Below are positions 26,768 to 35,335 of a stretch of 64,000 nt of DNA, piece after piece; within the stretch, counting starts at the first letter, position 1, and each line of letters opens with the position of its first letter. The notes under the pieces are model-generated. The model saw nothing but the letters and a program-made list of their open reading frames with translations. It did not search any database and was not told the DNA's origin. The DNA is taken from contig NZ_JAFVMH010000001.1 in assembly GCF_017377735.1 (NCBI RefSeq), positions 806,001-870,000 of the forward strand, given 5' to 3'. Source of the DNA: Acetobacter garciniae. Its GTDB lineage: Bacteria; Pseudomonadota; Alphaproteobacteria; Acetobacterales; Acetobacteraceae. The position numbers were made by a program, and so were the translations under genes.

Positions 26768-26871
26768 GCGGGGCGTGGCGTCGGGTTGTGTCCGTTATTG
26801 CCTGCATCTGTCTGCCTGGCGCGCAGATGTGGGTCGTGCGGGTCATGAACACTGAAAGCGGGTAAAGTACC

Positions 26872-28134
26872 ATGGATCGTCGTCTGATACCGCTTGTGCT
26901 CGGGTGCTTTTTGGGAACATTCCTGGAATGGTACGACTATGCGCTGTACAGTTATCTGGCGACATCCATTTCAGTCACGTTTTTCCCGAAAGGGGATGCC
27001 TCGATCGCGCTGATGGAAACATTCGCGGTCTTTGCCCTGTCCTTTCTGGTTCGTCCCCTGGGCGGTGTGTTCTGGGGCTTTATCGGGGATCGCTTCGGCC
27101 GGAAGGTCTCGCTTTCGGCCTCCATTTTGCTGATATCGGGCAGTACGGCCTGTATCGGGCTTATTCCCGCCTATCATGCAATCGGGATTTACGCGCCCTG
27201 CCTGCTCCTGTTCTTCAGGCTCTTGCAAGGGTTGTCTGCGGCAGGTGAATACGCCGGTGCGGCCATTATCCTGGCCGAAACCGTGCCCGCCCGACTGCGT
27301 GGCGTGCTGACGGCGGTCGTGCCCGCGGGGGAAGCCATGGGGCTACTGGCGGGTGCGTGCCTAATCTATGGTTTTTCCATCTTGTCACATGGCGGTCCAA
27401 TGCAGGACTGGATGTGGCGCGCGCCTTTTCTGGTCTCGATCCCGCTTGGTCTTCTGGCGTTTTTCCTGCGCAGGCGCGTGTTCGATGCCACGCCACCAAG
27501 CACCTTTACCCACGATATCACGCCCATCCGCCATCTTGTCGGCCAGTATCGCGGCACGTTGCTGATCGGGTTCCTGGCTGCCGTTCTGGACGCAGTGGGC
27601 TTTTATTTTGTGCTGACCTTTCTGCCGACTTTCCTGCTCTCATCCGGCCTGATCGCGGGACGGAACACTGTGAAATGGGAAATACTGCCCCTGCTGGTCT
27701 TTGTTCCGGCCGTCATGGGGGCGGGTTTCCTGGCTGATCGGCTGGGGGCGCGAAAAGTCCTGGCCATATCGGCCCTGTGCTTCATGCTTTTCTACCTGCC
27801 CATATTGTGGCTGATGCCGCATCTGCCGCCCGGCGGAATTCTGGCGTGCGAATTGCTGCTGGCGGCATTTCTTGCCTTGGCAGACGGGGCGTTGCCGTTC
27901 TTCCTGGCAGGTCTTTTCCCGGCCCAGGTACGTTATTCCGGCTTTGCCGTGGCGTTCAATCTCTCCAACACGGTTTTTGGTGGTACGACACCGCTGGTCA
28001 TGACCCTGTTCACGCATCTGAAATACGCATATTTCCTGTCCGCAAGCTGGATTATCGGTGCGGCGTGGCTGACGCTTCTGGCTGTCTGCATGGCAAAAGA
28101 CACGAAAAAAGTGGCGCTGACAGCGCGGGATTAG
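26872..28134 (+). CDS. MFS transporter, metabolite:H+ symporter type
   Basis: Inner-membrane MFS carrier of 420 aa with about twelve helices and hallmarks of the metabolite:H+ symporter group (proline/betaine, shikimate, alpha-ketoglutarate carriers): LEWYDYALYSY in TM1, FIGDRFGRKVSL in the 2-3 loop, and RLLQGLSAAGEYAGAAI in TM4. The ATG at 26872 lies 104 bases downstream of the ureohydrolase on the same strand, and the two form a plausible transport-plus-hydrolysis pair for a guanidino compound. It ends just before a repeated hairpin sequence. Ligand unknown. Confidence 0.85.
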   Translation: MDRRLIPLVLGCFLGTFLEWYDYALYSYLATSISVTFFPKGDASIALMETFAVFALSFLVRPLGGVFWGFIGDRFGRKVSLSASILLISGSTACIGLIPAYHAIGIYAPCLLLFFRLLQGLSAAGEYAGAAIILAETVPARLRGVLTAVVPAGEAMGLLAGACLIYGFSILSHGGPMQDWMWRAPFLVSIPLGLLAFFLRRRVFDATPPSTFTHDITPIRHLVGQYRGTLLIGFLAAVLDAVGFYFVLTFLPTFLLSSGLIAGRNTVKWEILPLLVFVPAVMGAGFLADRLGARKVLAISALCFMLFYLPILWLMPHLPPGGILACELLLAAFLALADGALPFFLAGLFPAQVRYSGFAVAFNLSNTVFGGTTPLVMTLFTHLKYAYFLSASWIIGAAWLTLLAVCMAKDTKKVALTARD

Positions 28135-28234
28135 GGTGTTTTCTGGGTGCCCGTCCGCTAACGGTTGAAGAAGCCTGACGGTAATAGGCTGCTGTACCCG
28201 TCAAAAGTTGCCTCAAAATAACGCAGTGAACAAT

Positions 28235-28310
28235 AAAAATAAAAGTTTTTGGTGAAGCTTTTTTCCAAAAGCTTTAGGGAACACCACCTTTTAAGAAGGT
28301 AACGGCCAAA
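28235..28310. repeat. AT-rich hairpin element, probably a dispersed repeat
   Basis: After the transporter stop lies an AT-rich sequence with a hairpin AAGCTTTT-TTCC-AAAAGCTT (28255-28274) and a second smaller one built on ACCTT/AAGGT (28287-28300). From memory, similar AAGTTTTTGGTGAAGCTTT elements recur in intergenic regions of acetic acid bacterial genomes; only one copy is in this window, so repetition cannot be shown here. It may also end transcription of the MFS gene. Confidence 0.45.
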
Positions 28311-28363
28311 GACTACTATGCAACGACAGAATATTTCGCGGATAGATTTACGAAACGTCCCCC

Positions 28364-29128
28364 CTAACCCGGCGCGGGGGAGCCAGGCTGGGTTTGCACC
28401 GCTGAACGGCCCGCAGTCCTGTCCTTTGCGGGCCTGCTTTTTTCCGGGGCGGGCGGGAACGCATAGGTGCTGGGGGCCAGCATGCCGCCCACGAAATAGC
28501 TGGCGAGCCTGTCTATCGTTTCATCGATATCGTCGCCCCTGTAACGCTGGGTGGAGACTTCATCCAGTCGCGCGACATCGGCCAGCACGTACAGATAGGC
28601 CCCGATCATGAAGGTCATGCGCCAGTGGATATCTGCGGGGTCTATATGCGGCAGGGCTTTTTCGAGTGCTGCGATATAACGCTGGGTGACAACGTCATAA
28701 ACATCCTTGCGGATCTGGAAGGCATTGTATTCGGGTTCGGTATGGATACGGGCCTGAAGCCTGCTCCAGGCGGAATATTGCCGCTTGATATCGAATTGCG
28801 GCCTTAAATAAGCAAGAATGATGCTGCGTGCGTCGGGCGGGCTGCCATTGGCTGCGGCCTCCACGGCGTCCAGGGCGCGCATGCGCAGGGTGCTGACCTC
28901 GCTCCCGCGGCGCTTGTACACGGCTTCGAACAGGGTCTGCTTGGAACCGAAATAATAGCCGATCAGCGCCTGATTGACATCTGCTTGGCGGGCGATATCG
29001 CGCAGGGTCGTGCCCGCAAAGCCCAGTGCTGCGAATTGCTGCTCCGCCACGTCGAGAATGGTGTCGCGGGTATCAAGGGATTCCACCGGTCGGCCTGGCC
29101 TGCGTGGTGCTTTGGCTGTCTTGGTCAT
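28364..29128 (-). CDS. TetR-family regulator
   Basis: Repressor-type regulator of 254 aa. The N-terminal TetR DNA-binding domain is clear: DTILDVAEQQFAALGFAGTTL, then RDIARQADVNQALIGYYF and GSKQTLFEAVYKRRG. The C-terminal ligand domain is TetR_C-like with no diagnostic motif, and the tail after residue 220 is Pro/Ser-rich. The ATG at 29128 begins MTKTAKAPRRPGRP; an upstream start would add 35 residues through a gapped segment. It is on the same strand as, and downstream of, the FAD hydroxylase and Rieske genes, so it likely controls that aromatic degradation group, possibly at the ATATTA/TAATAT site before the oxygenase gene. Confidence 0.88.
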   Translation of the reverse strand: MTKTAKAPRRPGRPVESLDTRDTILDVAEQQFAALGFAGTTLRDIARQADVNQALIGYYFGSKQTLFEAVYKRRGSEVSTLRMRALDAVEAAANGSPPDARSIILAYLRPQFDIKRQYSAWSRLQARIHTEPEYNAFQIRKDVYDVVTQRYIAALEKALPHIDPADIHWRMTFMIGAYLYVLADVARLDEVSTQRYRGDDIDETIDRLASYFVGGMLAPSTYAFPPAPEKSRPAKDRTAGRSAVQTQPGSPAPG

Positions 29129-29322
29129 GGTCCTGTCTCTCTCCCCTTCAAGGGGTTTAGCCCCTTGAAGACAGGGGGGAAAGTCCAATCCAGAACACAT
29201 AGGGATGTTTGGGCCAATCCCCCCATGCATCACCAGTCAGGCGTGAAAGGCCCGGGGCTTGTCAGGCCCCGGCAGGGCGGACATTGGGTGGCGAGAGAGA
29301 GCATTGACGCTTCTCCCTGCCT

Positions 29323-30537
29323 TTATGCGGCGGTCTTTACCCGGTTGGGGTCGAAATCCGTTGCGTTATAGGCATAGACCCAACTGGCCTGAATGCCCGA
29401 GGCATGGGGGTTGAACAGCCCCTTTATCTTGTAGCTGAGATCGCGCTTGAACTGCGCGAAACGGCTTTGCTTGTGGTAGGTCTTGCCGCGTTCGCGCGAT
29501 TCAAGCTGCACGCGGCTGGTGCGGGGCAGGCGCTCGCCCTCATACGCGGCCAGGGCGGCCGGTATGTCGTGGCCCTTCGCCGCAAGGGCCTTGGCCAGGA
29601 CGAATGCATCCTCGATGGCCATGGCGGCCCCCTGCGACAGGAAGGGCAGCATGGGGTGGGCGGCGTCACCCAGCAGCGTGACATGACCGACGGACCAGGT
29701 TTTCATGGGGTCGCGATCGAACAGGCCCCATTTGAAAACCGTATCCGTGCGTTCGAACAGCTTGATGACGTTTTCATGCCAGCCCGAAAACACGCCCAGC
29801 AGTTCCTCACGCGAACTGGGAACGCTCCAGGATTCCTCGACCCAGTTGCTGGTTTCGGTCACCGCCACAATGTTTACGGCGGCGCCACACCGCACGTAAT
29901 AGGTTACGACATGCGCGCGTGGTCCCATCCAGAAGGAGGAATCGGGGCTGACGAAATCGGGCATATGCTCGAACGGTACGACCGCGCGGTAGCACATCTT
30001 GCCCGTGAAATTCGGCGCTTCCGCCCCGAAAAGAGCGCCACGCACCGTGGAGCGTACGCCATCGGCCCCCACGATCAGGTCGGCTTCGAATTCGCTGCCA
30101 TCTTCGAAAAGGGCCGCAGCCTTGTCGCCGCGCTGTTCGACCCCCACGCAGCCGGTATTGAACTGCGTGATATCGGCCGGCAGGTCGGACGCCAGCAGGG
30201 CATGCAGATCGGCACGATGGACGTGGTAGAAGGGCGCGCCATACAGGCGTGGGCATTCGCCCGCCAACGGGGTGCGGAAGTTTTCCTGCGCGGTCTTCCA
30301 GTTCCGGCCGACCAGGGCCTGCGGCAGGAAGGCGATTTTTTCCAGCCCTTCCTTCAGCCCCAGTGCCTGGAGCACTTTCACAGCGTTGGGGGTCATCTGG
30401 ATACCGGCCCCTACCTCGCCGAAGGCTGCGGCTTTTTCGAACAGGCGCACCTCGATGCCTGCCTGCAAAAGTGCCCGGGCAAGTGCCACACCGCCAATGC
30501 CGCCGCCGATAATGCCTACCGTTAATGTCTTGCTCAT
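29323..30537 (-). CDS. FAD-dependent aromatic monooxygenase
   Basis: Class A flavoprotein hydroxylase (404 aa) similar to salicylate and 6-hydroxynicotinate monooxygenases, adding one oxygen to an activated aromatic ring with NAD(P)H. The three family fingerprints are present: GIIGGGIGGVALARAL (FAD Rossmann loop), DLIVGADGVRSTVR (DG motif) and GHVTLLGDAAHPMLPFLS (GD motif). The ATG at 30537 (MSKTLTVGII) is chosen over one 19 codons upstream because the Rossmann strand should begin within a few residues. It lies 98 bases after the reductase gene on the same strand, and with the Rieske pair forms a likely aromatic acid pathway. Confidence 0.9.
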   Translation of the reverse strand: MSKTLTVGIIGGGIGGVALARALLQAGIEVRLFEKAAAFGEVGAGIQMTPNAVKVLQALGLKEGLEKIAFLPQALVGRNWKTAQENFRTPLAGECPRLYGAPFYHVHRADLHALLASDLPADITQFNTGCVGVEQRGDKAAALFEDGSEFEADLIVGADGVRSTVRGALFGAEAPNFTGKMCYRAVVPFEHMPDFVSPDSSFWMGPRAHVVTYYVRCGAAVNIVAVTETSNWVEESWSVPSSREELLGVFSGWHENVIKLFERTDTVFKWGLFDRDPMKTWSVGHVTLLGDAAHPMLPFLSQGAAMAIEDAFVLAKALAAKGHDIPAALAAYEGERLPRTSRVQLESRERGKTYHKQSRFAQFKRDLSYKIKGLFNPHASGIQASWVYAYNATDFDPNRVKTAA

Positions 30538-30635
30538 GGTGTCATCCAGTCTGCTGCGCCCTTGGCTGCATGAAGAAAAGGCTTTCGGCTTCATGGCGAA
30601 GTGGCGGAATAATTTGAAAAATCTCGTATCTGCCG

Positions 30636-31589
30636 TCAGATATCCAGAACCAGGCTATCGCCCGATGCGCGGGAGCAGCAGATGATCATGGTGCTTTCAC
30701 GCTCATGGGTGGCGGCAGGCCAGACCGTGTCGCGGTGGTCCACGCCGCCTTCGAGCACACGCACCTGGCAGGCGCCGCAAACCCCTTCCTCGCAGGAATA
30801 GGGAACGTCTATGCCTGCGGCGAGACACGCATCCAGAATTGTCTGTTCCGCGCCAATTTCCAGCGTGCGGTTCTGCCGCGCCAGGGTCACGCGGAAAGGG
30901 GCCGAGCATGTGCCGGGTGCTGCCGCAGGGGCTTCGAAATACTCTGTGTGCAGGCAGTCCGCTGCCCTGTCGGCTGTCGCGCGGTTGAAGGCTTCGAGCA
31001 TGCGCACCGGGCCGCAGCAGTAAAGCTGTGCCGAAGGGTCGATATCGGGGAGCAGCGCTTCAAGCCGGGGGGCTGTCATTTCCTCGGTGGCGTAGAGGGT
31101 GACATTCGGGTCCGCCGCCAGGGTGGCATGGTGTAGAAATGCATCGGATGTGCGGGCCCAGTAGAACAGGCGCACAGCCTCCCCCCGCGTACGCAGGGCG
31201 TTGTAATGGGTCAGCAGTGGGGTGACACCGATCCCCCCGGCAAAAAGCACGCTTTCCCCCTGTCTCTCGCTTAAGGGAAAGGTGTTGCGCGGGGCGTGGG
31301 CCCGGTACTCCGTACCGATCGTGGCCTGGGCGTGCAGGCTTTCCGATCCGCCCCGCCCGTTGGGCTGGCGTTGCACGGCAATGCTGTATGTGCTCCCCGA
31401 TGGGTCAAGGTCCACCAGGCTGTATTGCCGCGTCATGCCGGGGGCGATCTCCAGGTCGATATGCGCACCGGGGCTGGCGGGGGGAAGTGTTCCCCCATTG
31501 GCGGGCTTGAAACGAAAAATCCTGATGTCGCGGGCGGCCTGTTCAACGGCGTCAAGCCGCAGCAGCAGGCTTTGCGGTTCAGTAGACAC
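30636..31589 (-). CDS. Oxygenase reductase, VanB/phthalate type
   Basis: Electron-transfer partner for the Rieske oxygenase, 317 aa with FMN, NAD and ferredoxin domains in order. The flavin site includes RQYSLVD (about 54), the NAD site GGIGVTPLLTH (about 118) and CCGPVRML (about 191), and the C-terminal plant-type [2Fe-2S] cluster uses Cys266, Cys271, Cys274 (CEEGVCGAC) and a Cys at 304 or 305. Translation starts at a GTG (31589) lying inside the end of the oxygenase gene, an 11-base overlap that implies coupled translation. The order and type match vanillate demethylase VanB-like reductases, but substrate cannot be fixed. Confidence 0.9.
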   Translation of the reverse strand: MSTEPQSLLLRLDAVEQAARDIRIFRFKPANGGTLPPASPGAHIDLEIAPGMTRQYSLVDLDPSGSTYSIAVQRQPNGRGGSESLHAQATIGTEYRAHAPRNTFPLSERQGESVLFAGGIGVTPLLTHYNALRTRGEAVRLFYWARTSDAFLHHATLAADPNVTLYATEEMTAPRLEALLPDIDPSAQLYCCGPVRMLEAFNRATADRAADCLHTEYFEAPAAAPGTCSAPFRVTLARQNRTLEIGAEQTILDACLAAGIDVPYSCEEGVCGACQVRVLEGGVDHRDTVWPAATHERESTMIICCSRASGDSLVLDI

Positions 31590-32625
31590 CGTAGGTTACT
31601 CCCAGGTCGCGCAGCCAGGACCTATAGCGCTGGCCCATCAGATCGGTGCGGTGGTGCAGTTCGTAGCGCAGTTCCACGGGAATGCGCTCGGGGCGCTGGG
31701 TTTCGACAATCTCGCGGTCCTGGTTGAAGACTACGTCGGCCCGCTTGCGTGTCTGTTCCGCGTCAGGGGCCGGTTTGATGTCGAGTGCGGCACAGATCCG
31801 CACGATCGACTGTTTGTCGTTAACGGCCTGGACCGTGAAGAACGTCGTGAACAGATTGCTTTTATCCGTGACAGGGTTGCCCTGTGCGTCCGCATCCTGC
31901 GTGCGCTTGGAGAAATAGGCCACCAGCGGGCGAAACGCGTGGTAGGTATAGAAGGCCACCACCGGTATGCCCCGGAAATCCCCCTGCGGCTGGAACACCC
32001 TGACCTCGGAAGATTTAAGCCCTGTCGGTGTCAGTTCGACGCTGTAGGGCAGCAGACGGTCGGGGTTGTCCGTAACGCCGTTAAGACCTGCGTGGACGAA
32101 GGGGAAATGGGTCGCGTCGATAAAATTCTCGACGGAGCGGTAGCCATTGGCTTCGTAAATATACGGGCCCGAATGCACCTTGATGAAATCCGCATCATCC
32201 CATTCGGGAAAGACCGGAATATCATGGGAAGGTTCGCCCAGGCTCATCCATACAAACCCGTAGCGCTCCACCACCTTGTAGGTGAAGGCCATGGCTTTTT
32301 TCATGGGCGTTTCATCGGGGGCGGCGGGCATCAGGGTGCAGCGGCCCTGCGTATTGTAGCGCCAGCCATGGTAGGGGCACACGACCTGGTCGTCCTGCAC
32401 CCACCCTTTGGACAGGCGCGCCCCGCGGTGGATGCACAGATCCTCCCATACATGGACGGCCCCATGCGTGTCACGCCAGACGATAAGGTCGCGTTCGAGC
32501 AGTGTCAGCGGATACAGTTTTCCAGGTTCGAAATCGGTCGAAAAGCCGACGACGTGCCAGTCATTGAGCAGCACGGGGTCCTGGCAGCCGTCACGCTCGG
32601 TGATGGGAAGGGCTCTGGTGTTCAT
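31579..32625 (-). CDS. Rieske-type aromatic oxygenase, VanA-like
   Basis: Catalytic subunit of a two-component Rieske oxygenase (348 aa), of the vanillate O-demethylase/phthalate family. The Rieske [2Fe-2S] ligands are C64, H66, C83 and H86 (CIHRGARL and CPYHGWRY); the mononuclear iron site is D170, H173 and H178 (ENFIDATHFPFVH). The ATG at 32625 has GGAG nine bases upstream, whereas the GTG at 32640 lacks a ribosome site. It is the first gene of a minus-strand set with the reductase, FAD hydroxylase and TetR regulator. Demethylation or hydroxylation of a lignin-type aromatic acid is likely; the ring substrate is unknown. Confidence 0.91.
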   Translation of the reverse strand: MNTRALPITERDGCQDPVLLNDWHVVGFSTDFEPGKLYPLTLLERDLIVWRDTHGAVHVWEDLCIHRGARLSKGWVQDDQVVCPYHGWRYNTQGRCTLMPAAPDETPMKKAMAFTYKVVERYGFVWMSLGEPSHDIPVFPEWDDADFIKVHSGPYIYEANGYRSVENFIDATHFPFVHAGLNGVTDNPDRLLPYSVELTPTGLKSSEVRVFQPQGDFRGIPVVAFYTYHAFRPLVAYFSKRTQDADAQGNPVTDKSNLFTTFFTVQAVNDKQSIVRICAALDIKPAPDAEQTRKRADVVFNQDREIVETQRPERIPVELRYELHHRTDLMGQRYRSWLRDLGVTYGVY

Positions 32626-32666
32626 GGTCTTGGTCTCCACGGCGGACTCGCCACGACGCTACGCTG

Positions 32667-32688
32667 ATATTAGTCATGTGTTTAATAT
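32667..32688. promoter_or_regulatory. Candidate operator for the Rieske operon
   Basis: ATATTA (32667-32672), ten bases, TAATAT (32683-32688): a perfect AT-rich inverted repeat 42 bases upstream of the oxygenase ATG. Its size suits a TetR-type dimer, and a TetR gene ends this operon; the pairing is inference. Confidence 0.4.
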
Positions 32689-32948
32689 AAAAAATCAGCC
32701 CGAACAATGAAAATGTTACGATCGGTTATCAGACCCTGCGCAGGGTTGAGGCTAGGGCCGGGTAAAAGAACGCCCCCTACCCCGGCTCCGCCCGCGCTGG
32801 TCCGGATCCCTTGCAAGCAAGTCGGCCCGCACACAGCCCCCTGCCCGCCATTCCTCGGATATGTTGGGGTCCACGGAAGATCGGACATGGGATAATTATA
32901 CATATGAATAATAACATGTCACCGGTTTTGCGGCAGGTCGCGGGAGTT

Positions 32949-33014
32949 TGAAAGATTCTCCCTGTTTTGCCTGAAAGATACATTTGTATTTTAATTTCAT
33001 ATTATGATACGTAT
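32949..33014. promoter_or_regulatory. Repeat-rich operator region before the RpiR gene
   Basis: Direct repeats TGAAAGAT at 32949-32956 and 32972-32979 lie 23 bases apart. Palindromes ATACA-TT-TGTAT (32978-32989) and ATACGTAT (33007-33014) both follow a G to give GATAC. The set probably contains the promoter and autoregulatory sites of the operon. Confidence 0.4.
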
Positions 33015-33047
33015 GTTTCATTCTCCCTATCAGACCGAAGGCACTCC

Positions 33048-33938
33048 GTGGACAAAGGCCCCCTGCACGACGCGCTTATCGCTGGTTTTGAAGCGCTTTC
33101 CCCCCAGCTTCAGGCTGCGGCGCGGTATGTTGTCGATAACCCGCGGGATGTCGCCTTGCTGTCCATGCGTGAACAGGCCCGGCGGGCGGAACTGCAACCC
33201 GCAACCATGACACGCCTGGCCAAGCATCTTGGCTATGACGGCTACGATGCGATCCGCACCTTGTACAAGGACGCCATGCGCGACAGGCTGGCAGGTTTTG
33301 CGGGCAAGGCGGGGGCACAGGCGCAGCACCAGAAGCTGCTGGGGGATGGCGCGCTGGCGGCGGAAATACTGGCCTCGATGCGTGAGCAGATCGCCCATCT
33401 GGCAGCCCCGCACGCCCTGCCCCGGCTTGCGGCGGCTGCAACACATCTGGCCCAGGCCCGCACTGTTTATTGCCTGGGGCTGCGGGCCAGCCACCCCGTG
33501 GCATGGCACCTGCATTACATCCTTTCGCTCAGCGGGGGCAAATCCGTTTTGCTCGACGGGATCGCGGGCACCGGGGCCGACCCGATCGCCCAGGCGGAAA
33601 AGGATGACGCGCTGCTGGTCGTCAGTATCATGCCCTATACGCGTACAAGCATAGAAATTGCCGAATATGCACGCAGCCAGGGCGTGCCCGTTATTGCCGT
33701 GACCGATAGCGAGGTCTCGCCCCTCGCCCTCATGGCGGATGCCTCCGTCCTGGTGCAGACGGACAGCCCCTCCTTCTTTCACAGCCTGGTGCCTGCCTTT
33801 GCCGTGGCGGAGGTGCTGGGCGCGCTGATTGCGGGCCATGGGGGTGAACGCACGCTGGCGGCCCTAAAACGCTCCGACGCATGGCTTGACGCCGTTCAGG
33901 CCCATCTTCCCGCCTCTACTGTCAGGACAGGCTCATGA
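33048..33938 (+). CDS. MurR/RpiR-family regulator
   Basis: Regulator of 296 aa with an RpiR N-terminal helix-turn-helix (about 1-77; SMREQARRAELQPATMTRLAKHLGY) and a SIS phosphosugar-binding-like domain (about 115-250; TVYCLGLRASHPVAWHL and DALLVVSIMPYTRTSIEIAEYA). The likely start is a GTG at 33048 with GAAGG upstream; longer alternatives begin in AT-rich control DNA. It heads an operon, overlapping the aminotransferase start by four bases. RpiR proteins usually sense a sugar phosphate, but members next to amino acid transport genes exist; its effector here is probably related to the imported amino compound. Confidence 0.86.
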   Translation: MDKGPLHDALIAGFEALSPQLQAAARYVVDNPRDVALLSMREQARRAELQPATMTRLAKHLGYDGYDAIRTLYKDAMRDRLAGFAGKAGAQAQHQKLLGDGALAAEILASMREQIAHLAAPHALPRLAAAATHLAQARTVYCLGLRASHPVAWHLHYILSLSGGKSVLLDGIAGTGADPIAQAEKDDALLVVSIMPYTRTSIEIAEYARSQGVPVIAVTDSEVSPLALMADASVLVQTDSPSFFHSLVPAFAVAEVLGALIAGHGGERTLAALKRSDAWLDAVQAHLPASTVRTGS

Positions 33939-35263
33939 CACATCTGCTGCATCGTTCCATTCATGGCCGATTGCCCGTTGCCGTGGGTGGCAAGGGCATT
34001 CATCTGTTCGATGCGGATGGCAAATCCTATATCGATGCATCGGGCGGGGCGGCGGTCTCCTGTCTGGGTCATAACCACCCCGAGGTCCAGGCCGCGCTGC
34101 ATGCCCAGCTTGACCGGCTGGCCTATGCGCATACCAGCTTTTTCACCACCCAGGTGGCGGAGGAACTGGCGGACCGGTTGATTGCCGATGCGCCAGCAGC
34201 GCTGGAACACGTCTACCTTGTCAGCGGCGGGTCTGAAGCGGTGGAGGCGGCGCTGAAGATGGCGCGGCAGTATTTTGTCGAAAAAGGCGAACCCCAGCGC
34301 CGCCATATCATCGCACGCAGGCAGAGCTACCACGGCAACACGCTGGGCGTACTTGCAACGGGCGGCAATGAATGGCGGCGTGCGCGGTTCCTGCCCCTGC
34401 TGATCGAAACCCATCATATCGCACCGTGCTTCGCTTATCGCGGCCAGCGTGAGGGCGAAAGCGATGGTGATTATGCCCGGCGGGCCGCAGGAGAACTGGA
34501 AGCGAAAATTCTAGAACTCGGCGCGGATCAGGTCATGGCCTTCGTGGCGGAAACCGTGGTGGGGGCCACAGCGGGCGCAGTGCCGCCGGTTGCGGATTAC
34601 TTCAGGCATATTCGCCGCATTTGCGATAAATACGGTGTTTTGCTGATCCTGGATGAAGTCATGTGCGGCATGGGCCGGACCGGCACGCTGCATGCCTGCG
34701 AACAGGATGGCATCGCCCCCGATCTCATGACCATCGCCAAGGGGCTGGGGGGTGGCTACCAGCCCGTGGGGGCCGTGCTGCTGTCGGGGCGTATTTTCGA
34801 GGCCTTCGCCCAGGGTTCGGGGTATTTCCAGCACGGCCATACCTATGCCGGGCACCCGATGGCGGCCGCCGCAAGCCTTGCGGTGCAGACCATTCTCAAA
34901 CGTGACGGGCTTTTGGACAATGTCCGGACCATGGGGGATGCGCTGCATGCCGGTCTGGTCCAGCGTTTTGCCGATCACCCGCATGTTGGCGATATTCGTG
35001 GGCGCGGGCTGTTCCGCGCGGTGGAACTGGTGCAGGACCGCAGCAGCAAGACCCCGTTCGATGCAGGGTTGAAACTGCACGCCCGCATCAAGAAGGAAGC
35101 CATGGCCCGCGGCCTGATGGTCTACCCCATGGGTGGGACGATCGACGGGCAGAACGGCGATCATGTCCTGATAGCCCCACCTTTCATTGTCGCGCAGACC
35201 GATATCGCAGCGATTGTCGAACGCCTGGGCGATGCGGTGGATGCGGCCCTGGTCTCGTTCTGA
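33935..35263 (+). CDS. Class III aminotransferase
   Basis: PLP-dependent omega-type aminotransferase (442 aa) that moves an amino group from an amino acid or amine to a keto acid. Diagnostic segments are SGGSEAVEAALKMARQY (cofactor phosphate site), SYHGNTLGVLA, LILDEVMCGMGRTG (Asp that contacts the pyridine nitrogen) and MTIAKGLGGGYQPV with the Schiff-base Lys. The ATG overlaps the regulator stop as ATGA. It precedes an amino acid ABC importer by about 70 bases. Its partner genes suggest that it degrades the amino compound brought in by that importer or released by the C45 hydrolase. Confidence 0.9.
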   Translation: MTHLLHRSIHGRLPVAVGGKGIHLFDADGKSYIDASGGAAVSCLGHNHPEVQAALHAQLDRLAYAHTSFFTTQVAEELADRLIADAPAALEHVYLVSGGSEAVEAALKMARQYFVEKGEPQRRHIIARRQSYHGNTLGVLATGGNEWRRARFLPLLIETHHIAPCFAYRGQREGESDGDYARRAAGELEAKILELGADQVMAFVAETVVGATAGAVPPVADYFRHIRRICDKYGVLLILDEVMCGMGRTGTLHACEQDGIAPDLMTIAKGLGGGYQPVGAVLLSGRIFEAFAQGSGYFQHGHTYAGHPMAAAASLAVQTILKRDGLLDNVRTMGDALHAGLVQRFADHPHVGDIRGRGLFRAVELVQDRSSKTPFDAGLKLHARIKKEAMARGLMVYPMGGTIDGQNGDHVLIAPPFIVAQTDIAAIVERLGDAVDAALVSF

Positions 35264-35335
35264 TCGTGGCAGGCGGGTTTGTCGGTCTGGCCTGCTTGGG
35301 GTGATACACGTTTTCAGGCGTAAAGGATTTTTTTC

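Larger units (their letters stand above)
32626..33047. other. Divergent control region, Rieske operon and RpiR operon
   Basis: 422 bases without a credible gene. The left edge holds an ATATTA/TAATAT repeat near the oxygenase start; the centre (about 32740-32880) is GC-rich and shows nothing I recognise; the right 110 bases are AT-rich with repeated GATAC and TGAAAGAT elements before the RpiR-type gene. Confidence 0.6.
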
